Origin: Urechis unicinctus
Lineage: Eukaryota; Annelida; Polychaeta; Xenopneusta; Urechidae
DNA: 64,000 nucleotides
Assembly (NCBI GenBank): GCA_034190875.2
Contig: CM067343.1
Coordinates: 31,638,250-31,702,249 of the forward strand
Direction: 5' to 3'
This document shows positions 9,492 to 19,918 of this stretch, in pieces. The first letter of the stretch is position 1; every line of letters starts with the position of its first letter. A program made the translations under genes and the position numbers. The notes beneath the pieces were generated by a model. It had not been told where the DNA came from. It was given only the letters and a program-made list of their open reading frames with translations, and made no database searches.

Positions 9492-10622
9492 CATTTCAAA
9501 ATTTATCTACGGCTATGCTTCACACACCAATATTTATGTTGATATTATGATATTAAACACTAGTTTCAAACTCACTCACTCGCGTACATTAAACACTCGT
9601 GTTGTTTTATTAATGCAGCGCCTGACCACTTCAAGTTACCGAACTAAATATTTCACGTCAATCGCTTTATCTGTTTATTATCGCCCATATCAAGTCACAA
9701 TGTTCAGACAAAACTCGCTGTAAATTATTAACAATGCTACCGATAAATTGACACTTGATCCCTTTGGATCGAGGAGATATCGCATATCATCTCCAATAAT
9801 GCTTTCATCCGCAAAACAAAATCACTTCAACAATTCGACAGCCTAAACTCTCCCATGTTCATGATGTTGTTGTTGGTTATTCAGATTTGAGTGGTTTCGG
9901 CAGCTTTTGCCATGTACCACCTAAATTCTTTCAACACCAGAGACGGTATATATGTCTGGGCGTCGTGTTTATAATATGACTGCGGAGACGTGTGATTGGC
10001 CTATAGAGGGGATTCCATGCCAGGATTCCATGACGTTGCCAAAAATGTCGCCTTTTTCTGCAGATACCCATTAAGACCTGTTACGGATAAGGAGCCAGTC
10101 GGATCGATTTTGTAATGAATAAGATGTATGGAAAACATGGATGGAAAAACAATGTTTATCCCTGGGAAACTACACAGCCAAATGTATATGACAGAAATCT
10201 GTCCCAAAAATCACTCCCGCTTGTACACCGGCAATACGTCACAAGATGTAGAATGTTAACGAACCCTCGAGTAAGGCTATTTAGGTTAAACATTGGCAAT
10301 TTATTAATGACCGATGTCCGAATTTCAGTATTAAACCGAAAAATTTGCTAGATGAGTTCACCGCGTATAAATAGTAACACCGATCATAAAGACAAGGATC
10401 ATTTAAAAGATTTATCCGGGGCCAAAATTAAAGTTTGAAGTAAAACATGAATAAAGTTGTAAAATGTGGCAACTAAAATACCAGATTTCATGCTTGCGTT
10501 TTCCATGATCGCAAAACGATTATCGAGGTTAACGAGATGGAGATCACGAGTGTCATTCGCTAGGTGGCGATACTCACGCTGCATCCAATCTCGCAGTTCA
10601 CCGCTCGCGTCACGAGATCTCG
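9492..10622. other. Element interior, no recognisable feature
   Basis: Right-hand interior of the transposon. The frames at 10,115-10,351 (plus) and 10,399-10,686 (minus, overlapping the terminal repeat) have no domain I recognise. Confidence 0.5.
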
Positions 10623-10754
10623 TTCCACCTGCAACGCTGGTTGGCGAATGCAGGTATCTCACATGGTACGATAAGACCAGCTGCAATGTCTATTAGCATA
10701 AGCAGTTGGAGACCTGCACACGCTACTTGGCATTGCAGGTTTCAAAATCGGGTG
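10623..10754 (-). repeat. Right terminal inverted repeat of the 10.7-kb element
   Basis: Reverse complement of 77-208 with about three differences. It ends AATCGGGTG, immediately followed by TACTAAC. Confidence 0.9.
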
Positions 10755-10761
10755 TACTAAC
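10755..10761. repeat. Target-site duplication, right (TACTAAC)
   Basis: Identical to 70-76. The sequence then continues ACTGTACTCCTGG, matching GCTGTACTCCTGG at the uninterrupted site at 29,524-29,536. Confidence 0.85.
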
Positions 10762-11165
10762 ACTGTACTCCTGGAATTTTTTAGAAGTAGCCGGTATAAG
10801 GCATCGTTGTTATTGCCATTGTATTAGGATGGCCAAGTATTATCTTTCCATCTAGCAAACATGTTTAATCGTGTGTGGCATATATGTTTGTTTGCAACAG
10901 GGTTTGTTGATTTCAACCCAGCTAGACGTAAGTGGAATCTGCTACATTAATTTCCCATGAGATAAGTCAGTAAACCACCATCAATGGCCTTCCTCAAATG
11001 CCGTTTCCTCGTCAAGGTTACAATGGGATTGCTGGATGGCATTATTGGGTTATGTGCGCTATTGTTTTGAAAGAACGAACGAGAAATGTTTTTGTGTGGC
11101 AAACATTAGTCAAGAATACAAATGCAATTTTGAATATCGGTGTCACGACAGGTGAAGACTGATAT
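10755..11165 (+). repeat. Tail of tandem unit U0, right of transposon insertion
   Basis: Matches 29,524-29,985 in the same order (TACTCCTGGAA, CAACCCAG, GATATGAGAAAA). It lacks the last ~1 kb of that tail (29,985-30,972) and passes directly into the start of U1. Confidence 0.8.
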
Positions 11166-11191
11166 GAGAAAAGGTGATTCTAATAGCGACA

Positions 11192-11347
11192 TACAACCGT
11201 GTGTTTACAGAGAACTTTCCATTTCACATACCACAACCTCGCCAATGTGATACAACAACGGGCGTCGATGCCTTCGCCATAATTACATTCTGCACGAAAC
11301 ATGAGACAATTAGCAACAGCAATGGAGGGCAAACATGTGACAATTAG
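11192..11347 (+). pseudogene. Reading frame shared with U2 (U1 copy, unrecognised)
   Basis: A frame open for 51 codons includes YNRVFTENFPFHIPQPRQ and TTGVDAFAIIT. The U2 copy at 47,379-47,576 keeps the same frame (YNRMFTEILPFHIPQYRQ, TTGVDAFAIIT) for 65 codons. Differences are both silent and replacement. In U1 the frame is ended by the 35-bp minisatellite starting at 11,299. No family recognised. It may be a former exon or simply conserved by recent common descent. Confidence 0.3.
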
Positions 11348-11402
11348 CAACAGCAATGGAGGGCAAAACATGTGACAATTAGCAACAGCAATGGAGGGCG
11401 AC
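11299..11402 (+). repeat. 35-bp minisatellite, three copies
   Basis: Three copies of ACATGTGACAATTAGCAACA plus CAATGGAGGGCAA start at 11,299, 11,333 and 11,368. The homologous place in U2 (47,491-47,533) has a single unit. Confidence 0.9.
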
Positions 11403-11796
11403 AACGTATTTGCAAACAGGCCTGGTTACCTAGTCATTCACCTTTAGAATACAAGACGTACTTATATACCACTTTTTTATAGCTCCCTTATTTGGCAGCA
11501 AGAACAAATTAAATTTCCATTTGTTGTTAACCGACATTATTTAAAAGAGTAACACATGTAACAATACTGTTGCAATCTGCGGTATTTTGTCAAATAGAAT
11601 GAATTAAATATTAAATTGAACTAACTCAGTTAACGGCTTTCGCCCCGATTGAATCATATGCATGTAAGTTTATTGGTATTTGTAATGCACATAGTCTGGA
11701 ATGCGCATAACCAAGTCTGATTGGGTTGCAATATATTGTTTTGACCGAACAGATATGTTAACCAGGTTCGTTCAGAGTGACAAATATCTTGGCACA

Positions 11797-12060
11797 TTAA
11801 GAAGAAGACGAAGAATAGAAAGAAAAAGAAGAAGCAGAAGAAGAAGAAGAAGAAGAAGAAGAAGAAGAAGAAGAAGAAGAAGAAGAAGAAGAAGAAGGAG
11901 AAGAAGAAGAAGAAGATGAAGAAGAAGAAGAAGAAGAAGAAGAAGAAGAAGAAGAAGAAGAAGAAGAAAAAGAAGAAGAAGAAGAAGAAGAAGAAGAAGA
12001 AGAAGAAGAAGAAGAAGAAGAAGAAGAAGAAGAAGAAGAAGAAAAAGAAGAAGAAGACGA
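11797..12060 (+). repeat. GAA trinucleotide tract (~260 bp)
   Basis: Nearly pure AAG/GAA purine run with a few interruptions. The U2 counterpart at about 47,906-47,995 is short and degenerate, so the run expanded in U1. Such purine tracts can form triplex structures. Confidence 0.95.
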
Positions 12061-14592
12061 AGTACTAGAATAAAGGAAGACGACGATAGGGATCACACAG
12101 CATACCCAGGCATTATCTCTAGCATTGTTTCATGTCAACATTCTTAGGTAGAATATTACGCTGCTCGTGTTGAATCCTGATACCATTACAATTATATTGG
12201 TGGCAAAATTTTTACAGAAGCTCTTTTGATACGAATTGCAGAGTGATACCCCATTCAATGTCACATTGAATGAATAAACCGGAATCCACACCAAGCTGTC
12301 TTTTACATGCATCGTGATCCTTTTCCACAAGGATTTAAAACCAGAACGGTTATTACCTCTAAGATACTTTGCTGTCCAAAACGGCGCAAAGTAATTGTAT
12401 CTAAGAATTTGACGGTAATTTTGTATTGTCATTGGCGATGCCAGTTCTTTATACTTCTCGCTCTTGATGGATATATTTTTTTCACAGATCACGATGAGGG
12501 AGGTGACAATGCGCAACGGTTATAGCCATACCTGCATGGCCTGGAGACAATAGTAGTAATGCACATTGTAGCACAACACCCGTTGATGTGTCTGTGCCGA
12601 GATACAATCGGCCAGATCATCATTGACGCAGAACCTTCATACACTTCACGCCCAAAAGTATGAAGCAAATGGCTGCATTGTTACAAGCTGATGTATTAGA
12701 TGAAAACATCTCGGAATGCCCAGATATATCCCCATTAACCTGTGAAGGTGTTACCTTACATAACCCAGATAGTGCCTATTTAGATCCGCTTCTCTAATGT
12801 CCGGCTGCTAAATACTGTCCTCACAATTCCCATAGGTTATTTTTCAAGGATACGACGAGATTTTAGCAGGTTTTTTTAACCTTTATTTAAATTTGTCTCT
12901 GTGAATGAAATTCCAATGAATCCCAAAATAAAATTTTTTGTTTTGTGATGATGCTCGTTGTGATGCCCGTTTTAGCCCTGAGGTGAGCAAAGACAATTGT
13001 TTGCAAAAAATGCTTTTTGATCGAAATCCAAGTCTCGACAAATGAAGAATGGCAGATCCATTCTATCAGTTTGTATAAAGACTGGCAAGCACCATCAACC
13101 ATATATATAGATATATAAATATGGATTAACTATGATGGGTAACTGTTCGATCGTGACAAAGTTTAGATACCATTGTAGCTTTACTCTGTAGCAACTGTTT
13201 AAGTCTTGCAATATTTTCATTATTCCATGCGTCTCCGGTCAAAAAATTATACCACACTTTTGCAGAATATTCCAATTGCTAATAAAATCGGTACTTTTCG
13301 TCTGACAGTAATAACAATGTTTATATTTACTGTTCCATTTACGCCTTTATAATTGACACTATTCAATAGTTTTCTCATAGCACAATGGCGTCACAAAACG
13401 TGAAGAAAGGGATAAAAAATGAATCCTTTGGAAATATAGCTCGAGAGTCTGGCGACACGATCCAGCGTCTTGCCAACTCGGCCTAGACCACATCTAACGC
13501 TAGCTGCAGTGTACAAAGAGAACAAGAAATGAATCATAAACAATGGATAAAGCTGTGAACTTATGTGATGGAAGACATCCCCGCTGACTCAGTAAAATAG
13601 TCATTACTCACTGCCATACATATCTAATCGCGTGTGCGTGCTACCGGCACGTGCAGGTAATTGTCTTCTGAATTTGATAGGTCAATCCATCGATAAGCCA
13701 TTGTGCCTTCCAATAAAACTACAACTAACATCAGAGAAAAGTAATAAATAGCTTCTGATGTTTGAGGTCTTCAAAACGATGATGAATCTATCCGGACATT
13801 GAAAACAATATAGTAAGGAAAAGCCAATAGGTCATACGCGTGGCTAATGTGAAGGCGCACAAGATCAAATTGCAATTAAATGGACTGAATAGTACAATAG
13901 GAAGAGAAATAGAACCATCCTTATTGTAATAAAAGGGGTGTTAGACCCTGTGTATGCTTCAAATGCTTTAACATGCATCATGCGACATCATTATGTTACA
14001 CTGAGAAACAGATTGAAACGATGCTGAGTGGCTGCAAATGAGTATGGCGCTATTGGCGCATGGTGAATACAGCACGCGTTCAACCTATGATAAATAATAC
14101 ATTTGGTCGCTTAAACAGAAATGATTTGCAGACCGCAGCATCTGGCGATGCGTTTTATAGTCAATTGTCCTTCATCGCAGACGCCGCATGGTATCTTGTT
14201 AAATCTAATCCCGATTAGAAAGGAAGCTATGGAGGCATTAAATTACCTGAGTAGCTGTTTGACAAAGCGGCAAAAACTGTAGCTTTCTGTAGGAAAATTC
14301 CTGCAAAACTGGGGCTGACAATAATCCTTTAAGCATCACGCTTTTGTCTGGATTGGCAACGAAATAAAATGCATTCCAGCCCGTCATCAATGGCTTTGCG
14401 TGACACAATAATGTTTAAATAATATTGGATGCTCGTCTTGTTTTGTCTTAAGCTTGATTATTGCCACTGATATTATCAATCATTTCATTCATTGTTCATA
14501 GTTTTTTAGAATAGCTAAGAAATAAAGCAGTCATTATCAAATAAAATATGGCTATTGACAAAACTGTTTTAATGAATAAAATGGGAATGTTT
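12061..14592. other. U1 unique sequence, no gene seen
   Basis: Collinear with U2 48,000-50,410. The minus-strand frame 12,130-12,516 (128 codons) shares GFKSLWKRITMHVKD with U2, but the frame is broken there (two pieces at 47,886-48,312), so I do not call a gene. Confidence 0.5.
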
Positions 14593-14709
14593 CGGTTTAT
14601 TTAGATTCAAATAAACCGCTGACTGATGTCAAAAGTCAATATTTATTTAATGTGATTGCAGAACATTAATATCAACCCTTTTTAATTTTAAAATTAGTCA
14701 GCGGTTTAT
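14593..14709. repeat. Three-arm foldback, U1 copy
   Basis: CGGTTTATTT (14,593-14,602) pairs with AAATAAACCG (14,609-14,618). The second arm, extended as ATAAACCGCTGACT (14,611-14,624), pairs alternatively with AGTCAGCGGTTTAT (14,696-14,709). U2 has the same arrangement at 50,411-50,526. Confidence 0.75.
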
Positions 14710-17700
14710 GCCATTGAAATAGTTATTCAATTAGCTAATCACTGACGGGAAACATGCTCTGTAGCATCAGGTAGATTGTCGCTAAAACTTCCCTGAGTGC
14801 TGCAGACGATGCGTTTTATTAAATACATACGTCACATTAGAAATGTTCAAAACTGGTTAAGTGAGGCATGCAAAGCAATGTGTCATACGTGGAGAAGTGT
14901 ATGCGGTATAAACGTGGTACAGGAAGTGTCATCAATAAAGCGTCTGTCACTCCACTAATTATTTCCGGACCCTGAGCTCGCTTATAACATAGTCTAGAAT
15001 TGGTGCCAATATGATTGATTACGTATCCCGTCAAGCACATTGGCCTGGATATCAATCATTGTCACAAAACTATAATCGCGTGTTAGTGGTGCGGTGTTAG
15101 ATCCCGTAGGCAGTGAAAATGTTGTGTTGAATTAATTGCTTAGATCTCTACATAGTGTCTTGTTATATGACCACAACCAGCACCAGACATCCTTTATGAT
15201 CAGCAACAATATACGATAAGAGGGCTTCATATTCATACAAAAGTAATTACAATATTGCTATGGTTTTAATTTTAATCCTGCGGTCTATAACAGAACACAA
15301 TGTGCATGACACATCATTGTTATATCTGATTGCTCTATCCTGGCGGCCGTTTAGGATTACTAATAACGGTTGTCTTTGAGCATCATGTCATTCATTCTGG
15401 CACGTCATTGTGAGTTTCTGTTAACGGATGTCCTACAACGTCCTCTCTTTTCCTGTAACACTGTAGACACCTAACACATGATAAATCTTGCTGTAAGTCG
15501 TTGACGTATTATTATGCTGAAACCTCATCTGGCGACATGTTTAAACAGTCTGTATTAGATGGCAACCAATTTATGATAAACATACAATCGGCGTAGCTGC
15601 TAAGCTGGGTAACTCTGCATAATATGTTTTGTGTCGATTTAAAATACGTTTTTGTTTAAGAGGATATGGATCAGTTTGTGTGTTGCGCTGATATTATATG
15701 GTTGACATAATTAGTACGAACCAATCTTAACAACACAATCCTATGTGCACCTAAGTCGTAAATGCAAATATCCAAGCAGTAAAAAGATTTACCTTACTAA
15801 ATAATTATATAAACCATTGGTTTCATTCAGAAGAACAACATCCTTTCTGTCACTGACGACCATAAAAGTCGTCATCTCATGGTTAAGTGTATACAAACAA
15901 GCTTAAGAGCTTTGAGATGGACATTTGCAGTAGCACATATATATAATATTATTTTCATGCAAAGAGTGATGGCCATATCGCCGATTGAGCGGGGATTAGT
16001 CATTTATCATATTAGCATCAAGCGGTAACCGTGGAATTGATCAGCTTCAAAAAACCTACGCTCGTTAATATTGCGATAAATTTATGATTGAAACACAGTT
16101 AAACCTTGTTGGTTAAGCGCTTTACCGCATTCATGTTGCAACTTTTGACCACCTAGCACCATTAACTTAAACATAATACGTTGCCAATTATTCTATTTAG
16201 GCCAAGTCGTGCAGTAAGTCACTCGAAAGCAACGTTAAGGCGTCTATGGCGTCTGCATTTAGATATCCACATGGAAGAAGCTTCCCTGTATAGAACATGT
16301 TTTACTCATTGTAGTCCAAAATTGAATATACAATTCAATGCACACAGCAGCGAAATAAAAGATGCAAATAGAAACTGAGAATATGTCAAAGTCAAATAGC
16401 GACTCTCCATTTCGTATGCGGCCATAGTGGAGCTGTGTGTCTCCATGTGCTCTTAGACGCTATCATTATTTATCGAGGACTTTATTAACTTGCTTATACC
16501 TCAAGAATAAAAGAAACCCGCCCCGTGACAAATGCCATGAATGATTTGGTAAAATTGATAAGTCAAACCAGAGCCCTGTATTATTTATTCATATTGCTTC
16601 ATGCTAGGCAGTGCTGGATGTGCGCATGGCTGGCATTGATCCCTAGCGTCACATGCGTAATAAATAGTGGGCCCAATCTTTTATCACGAATGGCGTAATT
16701 AACATATCAATTACCATTTTCCCGTCTCTGGCACTCGAAAACGAGCCAATTTATCAACGCATGCTCTGAAACGAGGAGTAATATTATTTGTTTTCCAGAC
16801 GTCGGATTTCCATTCTTTGGTCATTTACATTTGTGATGAACACCGCGACGGTGATAACCACTCAGACGTAGGAGTGGTGACTGGCTAGATTTTCCCATCG
16901 ATTATCATATGCGCTGAAATATGTATTCGTTATACATAAACTGAGATACGATGAACTAATCATTTGAGATCAATCATATTCAGAATGCAAGAACATTATA
17001 CGGATTGTGAACGCTGATTAAAATTTGAGGTGAGATAGTGTTTTATATTGAAACGTCTTTTTTACACATCTTTTGGCTTTACCGGTTTGATTGTCACAAA
17101 AATTGCATTACATCATAAAGCACAACAAACACATGTTCGCTTAAAATCGTCTATACATTCTGATTGCAAACAAAGTGTTCATTGTCAAGACTGCAGTCAT
17201 ATATTCGCTATTAAGGCTTTGCTTATACCTTGCTATTATTGAAGCCATTCCTAAGAAAATGTCTGTACCTATCTCCTACAATGATAGATGAGGCAGATGA
17301 AGAAGCATTCCTTATTTCAACAAACGAGCCAATCGCGCATGTGATGTCGGGACCACCACAATAATGCAGTTATCAGTTTGCTCCTGATGTTATTAAGCCT
17401 CAGCAATACACTCCTTGCTAAAACTGAATTATTGCACGGAGAGTATGGTCGACATAAACGAATGGAGTCTGCATTTGAGGCTTACACAAATTAACCGTGA
17501 ACTGTATATCAGGATTATTCATCAAGATCTCGGCTAAGTTCACAATGTTTGAAACAACAATACGCTTTTTCACCATATGGAATAGTTTATCAACCACGAT
17601 AGTTTGAGCCAATTCAAAGGACACTTTTTCAAAACTCGATAAGTATTTTAAGGACAAATGTCCAAACTGTTTGGCCAATTATTGGTCAATTGTTTGTAAC

Positions 17701-18841
17701 CATTAGTAAAACACCTACGGATATGGAGGTCAATTTGCCCTGCCAAGCAATCTTATAGGGCAAAATGATGTAAGAAAAATAGACGAAGCGATGAAATAAA
17801 TAATCCCCTTGAGAGATATATTCTGTTTAAGATAAAAGATGAGCCACCAGTTGCATTATATGTAGCCTGATATGAACATTCATTATTGTCATAATTGTTG
17901 CAGTTTGGCAAATAACTATTGTCTGCTGTTTAACTATGCGAATGCTCAAGCCTCAAATACAACACATTGCAAGACGAACAATATGATCTTTAACAGGGGA
18001 TAGGCTGCAAGGAAGTGATAAGGTGGTCTCATGTTGAAAGATGCAGTTGTCTAATAAAGGTTGTTCTTTCTTGACGAAAAGAACTTGCTAAAATGATGTG
18101 TGTGATTGCTACCATTATACAACGGCAGTAACATGTTGTTGATGCCACGCAGATATGTATCTCATACGAAATTGGCGGGCGGACATATAATACCTAGCCC
18201 TGAGCATTTCACCACAATGTAGCTGTATGCTAAGGCTTATAGTAATTTCGATAGAAGCTATTGCTCAACTGATCACCTGTGTTTCAATCTAGACATTTAA
18301 TTTGGCGACTGAAGATTCCACTCTATTTCTAAGAGAATATAATGATAACCGCTCATAGATTATGTCATTTCTCAGGTCTGAAAATAGTGATTAATTATTT
18401 GAAAATGAACAACACACCATCAAAAATTACGTTACATAATTTATGTTACATAATTTTGCCGTTTGATATAAGTGATTGAAATTCATCTCACCTTGTTGCC
18501 AACAAGATCTGCAACAATGATTTCCCCTCTGCTGTTGTTTTATAATAATGGCCATTTGTTTGATAAGGTCTAAAGTTAATTGCTAATTGTGGTGCGAATG
18601 CTCGCGGAGTTTTCGTAGCTCACAACAAACCACCCTCGAATGTGATAGCAATGAGAAGGAGCTTATAAGATTAAGTGATGCAATCAGCAGACAAGCTTCT
18701 TTGACAATAGATGCCGCAGAATGTCGGTTCGAAATATCCACTACAAATAGAGACAATAGACTAAATAAGTTTATAATTTCCAATTAGTTTATTGAAGCAA
18801 CATGGACGTGACTAGCAAATGGCATAACATATGAAGGGCTC
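14710..18841. other. U1 unique sequence, no gene seen
   Basis: AT-rich. Blocks match U2 at 50,527-51,860 and 55,880-58,100. Between them U1 has about 0.4 kb (16,200-16,600) where U2 has about 4 kb of unrelated sequence. Reading frames of 64-86 codons here are not conserved in U2. Confidence 0.5.
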
Positions 18842-19054
18842 ATGTCAGATATATCAAATGTATCTGATGACCTCGCTCTACCATCTCGTGACGTAGAATC
18901 AGACCTCGTGAACAGGCTGGTAATATATAAAACATATCTGACATTGATATATGCATCTGATCGGAAGATGGAAGACTTTTATAAAGTCATATTGACAAAT
19001 CTCTATACTCGACCAGTCAACCATTGGAGCCATAACGGCGTCTTGGCTATTTAG
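18842..19054 (+). pseudogene. Reading frame shared with U2 (U1 copy, unrecognised)
   Basis: A 70-codon frame containing ALPSRDVESDLVNR and ASDRKMEDFYKV. The U2 frame 58,079-58,288 keeps ALPSHDIESDLINR and ASDRKMEHFYKV in the same frame. Most substitutions are conservative (V/I, L/I, R/H). Outside about 50 codons the frames diverge. No domain recognised. No promoter, splice or polyadenylation context was found. Confidence 0.3.
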
Positions 19055-19393
19055 TGCGAATGCAACTGTCTCAGCTCCAAAGACTAAATATGCCTTGCCA
19101 GTAACCTTCAACCTCGATAAGTTTTGCGTTCATGGACGAGTGTCTTCGTCGAACGATTGGGCCATTTCTACTAATAGGACACATGCTACCCCTGAGAAAT
19201 TAGTATAACAAGTTTCAGTAGTGAGTAACTTTGCCAGTTGTTCATCAGATCTATGATGTACTAATCCGGGTTTAATGTAGTAATATATTTTGCTGCTCGC
19301 GTTAGCGCTGGTACTGATTTCGCTCTGCTAGTCCGTTAGGTAATATGATTGTACAGTCATTATTCCTTCGGAAGCAACATTCATTCGTCATGC

Positions 19394-19397
<4 letters not shown>

Positions 19398-19430
<33 letters not shown>

Positions 19431-19860
19431 TATATATAGAGAGAGATATAGATAGAGAGAGATAGATATATATATATATAGAGAGAGAGAGAGGGGGAGA
19501 GAGAGAGAGAGAGAGAGATAGGAGATCTAGAGAGATCTATTTAGAGACATCAGAGAGAGATCTCTAGAGAGAGAATCCCTTTCTCTCACAGAGAGAGACT
19601 ACGATCTCTATCTCTCAGAGAGAGAGATATAATGCATCTATAAAGAGATAGACCTAGAGAGAGATAAGATCTATATAGATAGACATATATCCCTCTATAT
19701 ATATATATATCTATCTATATCTGAGATATCTCTATATACAGAGATAGATAGATATAGAGATCTCTATCTCTCTATCTAGATATATATATATCTCTATATA
19801 TATATCTCTATCTATATAGATATATATCTCTCTCTATATCTCTCTATCTATATCTCTATA

Positions 19861-19915
<55 letters not shown>
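19398..19915. repeat. Compound AT / GATA / GAGA low-complexity tract
   Basis: About 520 bp of (TA)n, GATA and GA/TC words, including mirrored GAGAG...CTCTC blocks, ending in a perfect TA run. No counterpart at the collinear position in U2 (about 58,400-58,900). Confidence 0.95.

Positions 19916-19918
<3 letters not shown>

Larger units (their letters stand above)
77..10754. mobile_element. 10.7-kb DNA transposon, probably KDZ/Zisupton-like, decayed
   Basis: The ends are 132-bp inverted repeats beginning CACCCGATT and differing at about three positions. They are flanked by a direct TACTAAC at 70-76 and 10,755-10,761. The sequence outside rejoins exactly where the related copies at 29,448-29,985 and 37,980-38,520 are uninterrupted (TCCATAC at 29,517-29,523), so boundaries and insertion are well supported. 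Inside are remnants of split exons: a CxC cysteine cluster, an exon with GFWPLTPNKPG, chromodomain exons and an antisense DUF4806-like gene. The KDZ assignment rests on resemblance to the N-terminal region of those transposases as I remember it; I did not find the catalytic core. Stops and frameshifts indicate that this copy cannot make its own proteins. Other superfamilies with long TIRs and 7-9 bp duplications (Mutator, P) remain possible. Confidence 0.85.

Noticed and set aside
1-10761. LTR retrotransposon explanation for the chromodomain
   Set aside because: The ends are inverted rather than direct repeats, and no reverse transcriptase, RNase H or integrase motif was seen.
11701-12096. 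Arginine-rich and serine-rich frames over the GAA tract
   Set aside because: Translation of a simple repeat.
12130-12516. 128-codon minus-strand frame sharing GFKSLWKRITMHVKD with U2
   Set aside because: In U2 the frame is split by shifts; the shared words are explained by the duplication.
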